Part shown: one piece after another, positions 18,520 to 27,170 of the stretch
Layout: each line of letters opens with the position of its first letter
Numbering within the stretch: position 1 is the stretch's first letter
Origin: Lachnospiraceae bacterium
GTDB lineage: Bacteria; Bacillota; Clostridia; Lachnospirales; Lachnospiraceae
Reading direction: 5' to 3'
Length of the DNA: 64,000 nucleotides
Assembly (NCBI GenBank): GCA_024404675.1
Contig: JAKSPO010000001.1
Location: 434,001 to 498,000 of the forward strand
Notes under the pieces: model-generated
What the model saw: the letters and a program-made list of their open reading frames with translations, nothing else
Database searches by the model: none
Told to the model about the DNA's origin: nothing
Translations under genes and position numbers: made by a program

Positions 18520-19848
18520 CTATTTCTTCTCCTCATCACGCTCTCTGATGATGAACTTAAGAGAGGTACCGTTAAAGCCGAAGGCCTCCCGGAACTTATT
18601 CTCGATGTAACGAGTGTAGGAATAGTGCATCAGCTTCTTGTCATTTACAAAGATGACAAATGTGGGCGGCTTCACGGAAACCTGCGTCACATAGAAAAGC
18701 TTCAGTCTTCGTCCCTTATCCGACGGCGGCTGCTGCAGATTGGTCGCCTCCATCATAATCTCATTCAGCACACCGGTACCGATACGCTTGTTCTGATTCT
18801 CGATAACGGTCTCGATGGCATCATACAGCTTGGTAAGACGCTGTCCGGTTACTGCGGAGATGAAGATAATCTCAGCGTACGGAACGAAGGAAAGAATCTG
18901 ACGGATGTCCTCGGTATGCTTGTAAATGGTCTTGTCATCCTTCTCGATGGCATCCCATTTGTTCACGGCAATGATTACGCCCTTACCCTCGTTATGGGCG
19001 ATACCGGCAATCTTGGCATCCTGCTCGGTTACGCCCTCGGTCGCATCGATTACGACAACGACAACGTCGGAACGTTCTACCGCTCCTACCGTTCTTACGA
19101 TACTGTACTTCTCAAGGTTCTCGTGAATCTTCGACTTGCGACGGATTCCGGCCGTATCGATGAATACATATTCCTTGCCGTTAAACTTGACTGCGGTATC
19201 AACGGCATCTCTTGTCGTACCGGCGATGTTCGAAACAATCACACGTTCCTCGCCGAGCAGACGGTTCACGATTGAGGATTTGCCGACATTTGGCTTACCG
19301 ACGATGGCAATCTTCGGACGGGTATCCTCTTCCTCCTCGCCGTTACTCTTCGGAAAGAGTTCCGTTACCTGGTCAAGCATATCACCAAAGCCAAGTAAGG
19401 AAGCGGCGGACACGGGAATCGGATCGCCGAGACCGAGATTATAGAACTCATATACATCGGTCATAAATTTCTCAAAGCTGTCGACCTTATTGACAACTAA
19501 AACAACGGGCTTGCCGGAACGACGAAGCATGTCCGCTACCTTGTGGTCCGCATCGACAAGTCCCTGACGCACATCCGTCAGGAATACGATAACATCTGCG
19601 GAATCGATTGCCATCTGCGCCTGTTCCCGCATCTGGGAAAGGATGATGTCCTTAGATTCCGGCTCGATACCACCCGTATCGATCATCGTAAAATGATAAT
19701 TGAGCCAGGTAATATCCGCATAAATTCGGTCGCGGGTAACGCCGGGGATGTCCTCAACGATACTGATCTTCTCGCCCGCAAGCGCGTTGAACAGCGTTGA
19801 TTTGCCGACGTTCGGTCTACCGACAATTGCTACTATGGGTTTGCTCAT
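18520..19848 (-). CDS. der: Ribosome assembly GTPase Der (EngA)
   Basis: A 442-residue double-GTPase needed for 50S subunit maturation. The first G domain has GRPNVGKST at residues 10-18, DTGG and NKVD. The second has GKPNVGKSS, DTAG and NKWD. A C-terminal KH-like domain begins near residue 350. The start ATG at 19848 lies a few nt after the stop of the DUF512 radical-SAM gene, whose last codons contain the GGAGGAG ribosome binding site. A 44-nt gap with a short GC hairpin precedes plsY. Confidence 0.98.
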   Translation of the reverse strand: MSKPIVAIVGRPNVGKSTLFNALAGEKISIVEDIPGVTRDRIYADITWLNYHFTMIDTGGIEPESKDIILSQMREQAQMAIDSADVIVFLTDVRQGLVDADHKVADMLRRSGKPVVLVVNKVDSFEKFMTDVYEFYNLGLGDPIPVSAASLLGFGDMLDQVTELFPKSNGEEEEDTRPKIAIVGKPNVGKSSIVNRLLGEERVIVSNIAGTTRDAVDTAVKFNGKEYVFIDTAGIRRKSKIHENLEKYSIVRTVGAVERSDVVVVVIDATEGVTEQDAKIAGIAHNEGKGVIIAVNKWDAIEKDDKTIYKHTEDIRQILSFVPYAEIIFISAVTGQRLTKLYDAIETVIENQNKRIGTGVLNEIMMEATNLQQPPSDKGRRLKLFYVTQVSVKPPTFVIFVNDKKLMHYSYTRYIENKFREAFGFNGTSLKFIIRERDEEKK

Positions 19849-19853
19849 GTATA

Positions 19854-21164
19854 TTACTCCTCCGTTAAGCTGTCCAGGAAATCACGCCCGGACGATTTGG
19901 AAATTTTGATTTTGATATTCAGTGCCTTCTCGATGTCGCCAACCGTCAGATCATCTAATAAGACATCCTCGCCGCTTCGAAGCAGGTTCGCGGGAAGAAT
20001 CAGCCTGCTTCCGAGGTCGATTCCCTTAAGCTGCGCGATGATATCACGCCCGGTCAGAAGTCCGGACACGGTGATGCGCTCGCCGAAGAAATCGTTTCGA
20101 ATCGTATATACCGTAACGTCGGTATTCGGGAATTTGCCCTTCACCTTCTCACAAAGCTCCCGAATGGTCGGGGCTGCAAGCACACCGGTTGCAATAGACA
20201 TACGGCGCACCTTATCGTCGCCGGCTGCATAGAAAAGGCATTCCTCCACCTCGGTCACAAGGGAACGAATCATCCCGACGCCGTTCTCTAGCTGCGGGTA
20301 GCCGTCATATTCCTCCTCTGACGGAAGCGGAAGCTCGGCCGTCAGATACCATTCATCGCTTGCATATACGAAATTGGTGTCAAAATACTGTCTGCAGATA
20401 CCCTGCCACTTGTGGATCCGTGCGAGTACATCCCGCGCATCGTCCTTCGTAAAAGGCAGAAGCTCCGGCAGATGATCCCGGTACTTCGTCAGTCCAACCG
20501 GCACGACACTGAGGCTTTGCATATTCGGCAGATAAGCAGTCAGATCGTGAATCGAGCGCTCAAGCTCCTCTCCGTCATTAACGCCCTTTACCAAAACGAT
20601 CTGCCCGTTCATAGTGATGTCAGCTTCCTTCAGGCGATCGAGCTTATGCAGAATCTCTCCGGCAAAGCGGTTGCAAAGCATCTTCCTTCGAAGCTCCGGG
20701 TTGGTCGTATGGACCGAAACATTGATCGGTGAAAGCTTATAAAAACAGATGCGATCTAACTCCTCTTCGCTTACGTTGGTCAAGGTAACGTAGTTACCCT
20801 GCAGAAAGGAAAGTCTCGTATCGTCGTCCTTAAAGTATAACGTATCGCGCATGCCCGGCGGCATCTGGTCGATGAAGCAGAAGATACAGCGGTTTCTGCA
20901 GTTTCGATAATCATCCATCAGCGATTCCGCATACACAAGTCCGATTTCGTCATCCTCATCCTTCTCGATGCTATAATCTTCGATCTCACCGTTCTCGTGA
21001 CGAACGGTAATGCTCAGCTCCTCGCCGGTCTCCTCGAAGCGGTAGTCGAGAATATCGACAATCTGCTTTCCGTTGACCGTAAGCAGGACATCGCCCGCAA
21101 CGATTCCCAAATCGGCGCAGGGACTTCCCGGAAGGACCTCGATTATTTTATGCTCATGATTCAT
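19854..21164 (-). CDS. PDZ/radical-SAM protein of the DUF512 family
   Basis: A 436-residue protein with a short PDZ-like N-terminus (residues 1-60), a central radical-SAM-like region and a C-terminal DUF512 domain. Three cysteines are spaced CxxxCxxC at residues 89, 93 and 96 (RNCRNRCIFCF), the usual [4Fe-4S]/SAM ligation pattern. The family is almost always next to der in Clostridia, as here, but its substrate is not established to my knowledge. The start ATG at 21164 follows the preceding stop codon directly (TAGATG), with GAGG inside that gene's end, so the two are translationally coupled. Confidence 0.9.
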   Translation of the reverse strand: MNHEHKIIEVLPGSPCADLGIVAGDVLLTVNGKQIVDILDYRFEETGEELSITVRHENGEIEDYSIEKDEDDEIGLVYAESLMDDYRNCRNRCIFCFIDQMPPGMRDTLYFKDDDTRLSFLQGNYVTLTNVSEEELDRICFYKLSPINVSVHTTNPELRRKMLCNRFAGEILHKLDRLKEADITMNGQIVLVKGVNDGEELERSIHDLTAYLPNMQSLSVVPVGLTKYRDHLPELLPFTKDDARDVLARIHKWQGICRQYFDTNFVYASDEWYLTAELPLPSEEEYDGYPQLENGVGMIRSLVTEVEECLFYAAGDDKVRRMSIATGVLAAPTIRELCEKVKGKFPNTDVTVYTIRNDFFGERITVSGLLTGRDIIAQLKGIDLGSRLILPANLLRSGEDVLLDDLTVGDIEKALNIKIKISKSSGRDFLDSLTEE

Positions 21165-22013
21165 CTAAACTACCTCATCAAGCATGATAAAGCCTGCATT
21201 ATTACCGCGGCGACCATCGGTTGCGCGGTGCGAAAAGAACAGCTCCTGTCTGCACATCGTGCAAAGCCCGGAAAGACATATATGCTCTGCTGTAATGCCG
21301 GCCTGAAGAAGCAAGAGCCGATTGGCCTGCCACAGATCTGCATAAAATCTGTCTCCGTTTCCGTGGAACAGAACGCCTCCCTGTGCATCGACCGGGCAAT
21401 CAAAAACCTTCTGAAACTCCTCGGCAACCTCCGGTCCGATTTCAAAGCATCGGCGACATATCGACGGTCCGATTGCTACTTTGATATCACTCGGCTTCGA
21501 GCCGTATTCTCTCCCCATCGCAAGGACAGTTTCCTTTACGATTCCGCCCACCGTGCCGCGCCAGCCCGCATGTGCAAGCGCAACCACCCTGCGAACCGGA
21601 TCATAGAAAAATACCGGAACACAGTCTGCGGTAAATATAGCAAGCGGAAGCCCGGGAACATCGGTCATTAACGCATCAATGTCGCTAAATCCGTTCTCCC
21701 GTGTGATACCGTTTCCGGCATCTTCCGCTGTAACCTTTCGTACATTGCAAAGGTGTGTCTGCTTCGAAAGCACCAGTCTGTCCTTCGCTAGTCCGATGGC
21801 TTCACAGATGCGGCGATAATTCTCCTGCACAAGCTCCTCTGCATCGCCGCGGGAAAGCCCAAGGTTCATCGAAGCATAGATTCCCGTACTCACGCCAAGA
21901 AGTCTCGTCGAATAGCCAAAACGCATCCCCGGTGCCGAAAAGCCCGGAAAGGAAACATATGCAGCCTCCGTGCCGATTCGAAGCATCGATTGTTCGTTCA
22001 GTGCAATATCCAT
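21165..22013 (-). CDS. pgeF: Laccase-domain protein PgeF/YfiH (purine nucleoside phosphorylase-like)
   Basis: A 282-residue member of the multicopper-oxidase-like DUF152 family. Characterised relatives show purine nucleoside phosphorylase and adenosine deaminase activity, or cytoplasmic editing of wall precursors. The metal ligands are seen in the SKQTH block, FTADCVP and AHAGWRG. The start was set at ATG 22013 with GGGAAGG before it. A longer frame runs into yraN and would add 46 residues lacking family similarity. Its end abuts the DUF512 gene. The physiological substrate cannot be decided from sequence. Confidence 0.88.
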   Translation of the reverse strand: MDIALNEQSMLRIGTEAAYVSFPGFSAPGMRFGYSTRLLGVSTGIYASMNLGLSRGDAEELVQENYRRICEAIGLAKDRLVLSKQTHLCNVRKVTAEDAGNGITRENGFSDIDALMTDVPGLPLAIFTADCVPVFFYDPVRRVVALAHAGWRGTVGGIVKETVLAMGREYGSKPSDIKVAIGPSICRRCFEIGPEVAEEFQKVFDCPVDAQGGVLFHGNGDRFYADLWQANRLLLLQAGITAEHICLSGLCTMCRQELFFSHRATDGRRGNNAGFIMLDEVV

Positions 22014-22048
22014 AAACCCTTCCCGGCTCACGCCTGTAACCTTATGTG

Positions 22049-22393
22049 TCAGAATGCATTTTGGTACCAGCGAATCTCCTCGCTGTCCATTGCAATCACA
22101 TCGAAACGCATCGCGCTTTCTAAAGAAAGCCTCTGCTCCTTCAAATACCACATTGCAGCACGTTGTAGCACGAGCTGCTTTCCCGCGCTCACTGCTTCCT
22201 CGGGAAGCCCGTAGGCATCGGTTCGCCGATATTTGACTTCGACGAAAACAATCGTACCGTCTGTATCCGCCGCTATAATATCGATTTCTCCGCTCTTACA
22301 GTGATAATTCCTTGCAAGAATACGAAGACCATTCCTCTTCAGAAATTCCGAAGCTCGCGCCTCGGTCAGTGTCCCCACACTTCTCTGATTCAT
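22049..22393 (-). CDS. yraN: YraN/UPF0102 family nuclease-like protein
   Basis: A 114-residue protein of the UPF0102 family, which has a restriction-endonuclease-like fold. The core motif is visible as GEIDIIAAD, then IVFVEVKYR, matching the E/D...ExK active-site pattern. The start ATG at 22393 lies one base after the rnhB stop (TAG T ATG), with GGAG inside the rnhB end. A longer frame overlapping rnhB was rejected. YraN is regularly found next to rnhB, as here. Function is unproven; a role in DNA processing or recombination has been suggested for the family. Confidence 0.92.
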   Translation of the reverse strand: MNQRSVGTLTEARASEFLKRNGLRILARNYHCKSGEIDIIAADTDGTIVFVEVKYRRTDAYGLPEEAVSAGKQLVLQRAAMWYLKEQRLSLESAMRFDVIAMDSEEIRWYQNAF

Positions 22394-22394
22394 A

Positions 22395-23162
22395 CTATTC
22401 TCCGTCCGAAAGAAAATTCCCGATGAAGGAGCGTCTGTGAATCTCACACGGGCCGAGCGACCTGATTGCCGCAATATGCTCCTTTGAGCCGTAGCCCTTG
22501 TTCCCCGCAAAACCGTAGCCGGGATATTTCGCATCCAGCTCGACCATCATCCGGTCTCTTGTAACCTTCGCTACGATGCTTGCAGCCGCAATACTTGCGG
22601 ACTTCGCATCTCCCTTCACAATGCCGCGCTGCGGAATCGTAATGCCCGGGATCGTAACCGCATCGACCAAAAGCTGCTGCGGCTTAATCGGCATAGCATC
22701 GATTGCCTCACGCATCGCACGGTAGGTCGCCTGCAGAATATTGATCTCATCAATCACCTCGTGCGAAACAACACCGATTCCGTAGCTTACCGCCTTAGAA
22801 AGAATCTCGTCGTAAAGCGCTTCCCGAAGCTTCGCGGGAACCTGCTTACTGTCGTTCAGATAAAGGATGTCGCAGTCCTTCGGCAGGATAACACAGCAGG
22901 CAACAACCGGGCCCGCCAGCGGTCCGCGGCCGACCTCATCAATACCGCCGATATACTCTACCTCGGGATAAAGCTCCTCGTAGTGGAACATCTCCTCCAT
23001 ACGGGCAAGCTCCGCAAAATACGCCTCCAAGCGCTTCTCGCCGGCCTGCACCAGCTTTGAAACCCCGGCACGGGGATCCTCGCTATATGCCGCAAGAAGC
23101 GGAAAGAGCTCCTCCGGCGCAGCCTCAGTGAGTTTCTTTTTAATCTCCGCAATGCTCTCCAT
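22395..23162 (-). CDS. rnhB: Ribonuclease HII
   Basis: A 255-residue RNase HII that nicks DNA at single embedded ribonucleotides. The DEVGRGPLAGP motif lies near residues 74-84, with Asp and Glu metal ligands. LNDSKQVPAKLRE and the later LLVDAV and SIVAKVTRDR blocks are also present. An extra ~65-residue helical N-terminal segment precedes the catalytic domain, as in many Firmicutes RnhB proteins. The start ATG at 23162 is four nt after the rbgA stop, with GGAGG overlapping that gene's last codons. Confidence 0.97.
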   Translation of the reverse strand: MESIAEIKKKLTEAAPEELFPLLAAYSEDPRAGVSKLVQAGEKRLEAYFAELARMEEMFHYEELYPEVEYIGGIDEVGRGPLAGPVVACCVILPKDCDILYLNDSKQVPAKLREALYDEILSKAVSYGIGVVSHEVIDEINILQATYRAMREAIDAMPIKPQQLLVDAVTIPGITIPQRGIVKGDAKSASIAAASIVAKVTRDRMMVELDAKYPGYGFAGNKGYGSKEHIAAIRSLGPCEIHRRSFIGNFLSDGE

Positions 23163-23166
23163 ACAT

Positions 23167-24021
23167 CTATGCCTCCGGAAGCTCTAAGCTGATTGCACCG
23201 ATCTTCACGCCGCGAAAATCGTCCAGAATAATATTGGCCGCACGCGTCAGATCAAACTCTCCGCCCTTCTTTAAGCAGCCTCTCTTGGCTGCAATGCGTG
23301 AAAGAAGGTCTCCGGGACGATCCTCGGGAAGCTTCTCGTCAACGCCGTATTTGTCTTTAATCTTACCGGGATAAGCATCCGCGATATACGAAAGCAGGTC
23401 CATCGCCATCTCTTCCGGCACAAGAATCTCGTCATTGATGGAGCCAATCCAGGAGATACGCTTTCCGACCTCCACCGACTCAAACTTCGGCCATAAGATA
23501 CCGGGGGTATCCAATAATTCCACATTCTTATTCAGACGAATCCACTGCTTGCCCTTCGTAACACCGGGCTTATTGCCGGTCTTCGCGCATGCTTTGCCGG
23601 CAAAGCTGTTGATAAATGTCGACTTTCCGACATTCGGGATGCCGACAATCATGGCACGCACGGGGCGGTTCTGGATACCGCGCTTACGGTCACGCTCAAT
23701 CTTCTCCCTGCAGGCCTCCATAATCACGTCCTGCACGCTCTTGACACCGCTTCCGCTTCTTGCATTGACAAGTGCCACGAAAAAGCCCTGCTTCTCAAAC
23801 CACGTCTTCCAAAGCGCCGTTGCCTTCGGGTCGGCCATATCGGTCTTGTTCAGGATCATAACTCTCGCCTTGCCCTTTGCAATCCCGTCAATGTCCGGAT
23901 TCTTGCTGGAAAGCGGAATTCTTGCATCTACAAGCTCCACAACCACATCGATAAGTTTCATGTCCTCGACCATCTGGCGCTTAGCCTTCGCCATATGTCC
24001 GGGATACCACTGATATTGCAT
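23167..24021 (-). CDS. rbgA: Ribosome biogenesis GTPase RbgA (YlqF)
   Basis: A 284-residue circularly permuted GTPase that completes 50S subunits. The motif order is G4-G5-G1-G3: NKTD near 58, then VNARSGSG, GIPNVGKST near 128 and DTPG near 174. The N-terminus QWYPGHMAKA is diagnostic. The start ATG at 24021 has GCAGG upstream. It lies 14 nt after lepB and four nt before rnhB; lepB-rbgA-rnhB is a conserved Firmicutes order, often with rplS upstream. Confidence 0.97.
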   Translation of the reverse strand: MQYQWYPGHMAKAKRQMVEDMKLIDVVVELVDARIPLSSKNPDIDGIAKGKARVMILNKTDMADPKATALWKTWFEKQGFFVALVNARSGSGVKSVQDVIMEACREKIERDRKRGIQNRPVRAMIVGIPNVGKSTFINSFAGKACAKTGNKPGVTKGKQWIRLNKNVELLDTPGILWPKFESVEVGKRISWIGSINDEILVPEEMAMDLLSYIADAYPGKIKDKYGVDEKLPEDRPGDLLSRIAAKRGCLKKGGEFDLTRAANIILDDFRGVKIGAISLELPEA

Positions 24022-24035
24022 ATTCTACCTGCCTG

Positions 24036-24629
24036 TTAGTCTTTTCTGTTAAGGTTATTGACGAATGCGAACTTGTTCGTTCGAATCCATGCATAACCGA
24101 TGATATCTTCTCTCTTTACATTGGCAATTGCCGCATAACGGCTGTCCTCCGAGCTGTTGCGGGCATCGCCGAGCACGAAATACTCGTCATCCCCAAGCTT
24201 CACCTCGTAAGTCGCAAGACCTGAAATCATCATACGGTCAACCGCTACAATCTCAATCATTTCCTTGCCGTTAATATAAACACTGCCGTTCTTGATCTGT
24301 ACATTCTCTCCGGGAAGTCCGACAATCCGCTTGATGTTGTAAAACGCATCCTTCCGCTTCTTGTCCTTATCCTGGCAGAATACAATCACATCATTGCGCT
24401 GCGGCTTAAAAAGCTTATAGCGCATGCAGTCAATCAGAATCGTATCATTCTCCGCAAGTGTCGGGTCCATCGAGGCATCCGCTGTTGTCTTCGCAAGCCC
24501 GTAATGCGTGATGGCAAATGCCAAAAAGATCACGCCGCCGAGGGACAATCCCCAGAACGCGATTGACTGAATCCAACTGATTAATTTTTCTCTTCTCGCC
24601 GCATGCGAATAGTCATATCGGTCAGCCAT
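24036..24629 (-). CDS. lepB: Signal peptidase I
   Basis: A 197-residue type I signal peptidase that cleaves Sec signal peptides at the outer face of the membrane. One transmembrane helix spans residues about 20-41. The catalytic dyad is Ser53 (ADASMDP) and Lys100 (YNIKRIVGLPG), and the GDARNSSEDSR block near the C-terminus is typical. The start is ATG at 24629 with GGAGG six nt upstream; a TTG further up gives four more residues but overlaps that site. It is first in a long minus-strand gene series and has its own promoter. Confidence 0.97.
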   Translation of the reverse strand: MADRYDYSHAARREKLISWIQSIAFWGLSLGGVIFLAFAITHYGLAKTTADASMDPTLAENDTILIDCMRYKLFKPQRNDVIVFCQDKDKKRKDAFYNIKRIVGLPGENVQIKNGSVYINGKEMIEIVAVDRMMISGLATYEVKLGDDEYFVLGDARNSSEDSRYAAIANVKREDIIGYAWIRTNKFAFVNNLNRKD

Positions 24630-24677
24630 CCTTGCCTCCAAAAAACATTAGCCCATATTGATTCCATTATCCTTTTC

Positions 24678-24706
24678 ATTATAACAATATGTCCCGTTTT
24701 TTGCAA
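24678..24706 (-). promoter_or_regulatory. Sigma-A promoter of lepB
   Basis: On the minus strand TTGCAA (24706-24701) and a perfect TATAAT (24683-24678) are separated by 17 bp. It lies about 50 nt upstream of the lepB start. It is the only strong promoter-like pair I found in front of the ~24-kb gene series that runs from lepB to the phosphohexomutase. Confidence 0.75.
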
Positions 24707-24771
24707 GCCAAAACACCATTCTTTCACCTTTTCGAGAAGGGGGTCCAGTGGGGCTGAACTTAAAGGCTTGG

Positions 24772-25025
24772 ACGATTCGGTACCACTCGTCAAGTAGTGT
24801 TTTGGTACTGAATTCCGTGAAGTGGCGATCCAGTACCACTCGTCAGTTGAAATATTGGTACTGATTTCCGAAAACTGGCGATTCGGTACCACTTGCTCAC
24901 TGAAATTCTGGTACTGATTTCCGAAAACTGGCGATTCGGTACCACTTGCTCGCTGAAATTCTGGTACTGATTTCCGAAAACTGGAGATTCGGTACCACTT
25001 GCTCGCTGAAATTCTGGTACTGAAT
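24772..25025. repeat. 53-bp tandem repeat array, five units, each able to form a hairpin
   Basis: Units begin at 24772, 24825, 24878, 24931 and 24984 (the last is partial). Units 3-5 are nearly identical and units 1-2 are diverged. Each has GTACCA and TGGTAC arms about 17 nt apart, extended in most units to an 11-bp stem (ATTCGGTACCA with TGGTACTGAAT, one G-T pair). CCGAA and TTCGG at unit junctions could pair alternatively. 53 is not a multiple of 3, so coding is not the likely reason for conservation. It fills the space between the LRR-gene terminator and the lepB promoter. Confidence 0.9.
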
Positions 25026-25048
25026 TCCACAAGCACGAAAGTTCGTAC

Positions 25049-25093
25049 CAAAATAAGGGCTTTGAAAAATAAACTGCTATTTTTCAAAGCCCT
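25049..25093 (-). terminator. Intrinsic terminator after the LRR lipoprotein genes
   Basis: A perfect 15-bp stem (AGGGCTTTGAAAAAT, 25056-25070, with 25079-25093) has an 8-nt loop. On the minus strand it is followed by TTATTTT. It lies 22 nt after the LRR gene stop and should end that transcript before the repeat array. Confidence 0.85.
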
Positions 25094-25114
25094 CTCGTTT
25101 CCTTTTATGCGATT

Positions 25115-27121
25115 TTAATCAAATTGATAGTACATGTCGAAGAAGAAATACATAGATCCGTATCTGTCACCGACTCCGGAAAGCGGCAAACTGCAATCGT
25201 AGCGTTTCCACAATACCATCGAGAGTTTCGGATCGTATTCTGCATATTCCACATAATACGCCTGAACATCATTTATCCCTACGCGCCAACATCCTGCGGA
25301 ATCATCCTGCCCCCAGCTCAGTGTACATGTTACGATGTTGTTTCTTACAGCCTCCGCCCCATCATATATGTCGTATGTTTCATTCGGATTCACAACGATT
25401 TTGCGAACACAAGTATCTCCCTCGTATTCACAGATTGCATACGCATCCGGGTTCGATACATTCTCTACTTGAAGATTCTCTCCACACACATAGGCGAAAA
25501 CCTTATTACCTGCGCCGTCATAGCATACACTTTGGCCGGATTCCGTAATAATCTTTCGGATTAATCCACCGTTTGCATCAAAGTACTCACTCGTCACAAC
25601 ATGCATCTCGTAATCATATTCCTCTGTTTTGCGGTGCATACTGCCGTCAGCATCGTATAAAAGCGTCGTATACTTGTACGGATATAAAAAGATATGTCCG
25701 TCAGAATGATATTGTCTCTCCGAAATATATTCCGTAACAGACTCCTCTTTCCCTTCTGCGTCCTCAAGAGAAGTATGCACTTCCTTTAACAGTCTTCCGA
25801 AAGTGTCTGTCGTAATTGTGCTGGTATAGGTGCTATACGTTTCAACCGTAGTTATTTCCTTAAATCGCTCCGGAACTGTAGCCTCGCTAACTCGATCACA
25901 ATAACGGAAAGCGTCTCTACCGAGGGCAGTGACACTATCGGGAATATATACTTGCTTCAAAAGAGTATCACCCGCAAATGCACCGTCGCCGATTGACGCA
26001 ACGCCCTCCGGAATATCAATAGCGTTCAACTTACAATAACTAAACGCATAGTTTCCTATCGATTCCAATCCCGCCGGCAGTTTAATATTGGTTAACGGAC
26101 ATCTTTCAAATGCATAATCGCCGATAGCCGTAACCGGACAAGACGCAATCGTATCAGGGATAACATAATAGGACACAACGCCCATGTTTTTCATACCGGT
26201 AATCGTAACCTTATTGTCAACAATTACATACTCTAACAAGCTTTCATCACAGCTTTTAAGAGATGTACATTCTGCAAAAACATCTTTCCCTATTTCGACG
26301 TTCTCATTAATAAACCATACATTTTCCAGTGCCGTGCAAGCGGAAAATGCACCGTCATCAATCTTCGTTACGCTCTCGGGAAAGACAATTTCAGGAAGCC
26401 TAACACACTCGCTGAATGCCTCCGCACCAATTATTTTTAAACCCTCTTGAAGCACAATTTCCTCAAGTGAATAACAGGAGCGAAACGCCGATTCGCCAAT
26501 CGCTTCTACCTGATTCGGTATCTTAATATATACTATTGACGAACATCCCCGCAAAGCATCGGCGCCGATTCGCGTTACTCCGTCTGGGAACGTCATGCTT
26601 GTCAAAGCATTACAATTCACAAATGTTCGGGCTTTGATTTCCCGAAGATTCTCCGGAAGTCTGACATATTCCAAGTTACCACATCTGCCGAAAGCCCCTG
26701 CTCCAATTACTTCTACGCTGTTCGGAATCTTAACACTTCTAAGCGAGGTGCATTCTTCAAAAGCGGCCTCTCCGATTGCAATTAAGCCTTCCGGCAGGGA
26801 AACCGTCTTCAAATTGGAACATGCGGCAAATGCCCTGTCCCCAACAGCCGTTACCGGACAATTCTCAATCACTTCCGGTATAACAATATCCGTAGCGTCA
26901 TTAACCTTAAGACCTACGATAGTAACCTGATTATTCTCAACTCGATAATCGAACAGGTTCTCCGGTGTATACATTACATCGATTGGTGACCCGGTCGGTG
27001 TCGGCGTCGTTACTTCCGTCGGCGTAGTCGTCGGCGCAGGTGTACCGCTACCTTCTTTCTTGCCGCATGCGGTAAGCATTGTCAGCAGCATAAATATAAA
27101 AAAGATACTTCTTCGTTTCAT
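25115..27121 (-). CDS. BspA-type leucine-rich repeat surface lipoprotein (copy 2)
   Basis: A 668-residue predicted lipoprotein. The signal peptide ends in a lipobox LTAC with Cys19, followed by a Pro/Thr linker to about residue 50. Residues ~60-410 hold about 14 BspA/Treponema-type leucine-rich repeats of the form IPdsVteIGdgAFagC, interrupted near residue 300 by a short spacer. The last ~250 residues are rich in YD-like repeats (YDADGS, YDGAGNK) resembling MORN/YD strand repeats. The start ATG at 27121 has GAGG upstream. The signal peptide and start region are nearly identical in DNA to the upstream gene, so the pair arose by duplication. Adhesion to host or plant material is the usual guess for such proteins, not shown here. 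Confidence 0.87.
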   Translation of the reverse strand: MKRRSIFFIFMLLTMLTACGKKEGSGTPAPTTTPTEVTTPTPTGSPIDVMYTPENLFDYRVENNQVTIVGLKVNDATDIVIPEVIENCPVTAVGDRAFAACSNLKTVSLPEGLIAIGEAAFEECTSLRSVKIPNSVEVIGAGAFGRCGNLEYVRLPENLREIKARTFVNCNALTSMTFPDGVTRIGADALRGCSSIVYIKIPNQVEAIGESAFRSCYSLEEIVLQEGLKIIGAEAFSECVRLPEIVFPESVTKIDDGAFSACTALENVWFINENVEIGKDVFAECTSLKSCDESLLEYVIVDNKVTITGMKNMGVVSYYVIPDTIASCPVTAIGDYAFERCPLTNIKLPAGLESIGNYAFSYCKLNAIDIPEGVASIGDGAFAGDTLLKQVYIPDSVTALGRDAFRYCDRVSEATVPERFKEITTVETYSTYTSTITTDTFGRLLKEVHTSLEDAEGKEESVTEYISERQYHSDGHIFLYPYKYTTLLYDADGSMHRKTEEYDYEMHVVTSEYFDANGGLIRKIITESGQSVCYDGAGNKVFAYVCGENLQVENVSNPDAYAICEYEGDTCVRKIVVNPNETYDIYDGAEAVRNNIVTCTLSWGQDDSAGCWRVGINDVQAYYVEYAEYDPKLSMVLWKRYDCSLPLSGVGDRYGSMYFFFDMYYQFD

Positions 27122-27170
27122 ATTCCCCACCTCGGATATTCAAAAGTTTACAAATGACTGCCACAAAGTA

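Noticed and set aside
24772..25025. CRISPR array
   Set aside because: The units are contiguous 53-bp direct repeats with no unique spacers and no cas genes nearby.
24581..25087. 168-codon minus-strand frame covering the 53-bp repeats
   Set aside because: Its peptide repeats only reflect the DNA repeat read in shifting frames. It runs through the lepB promoter and start, and lacks a ribosome site.
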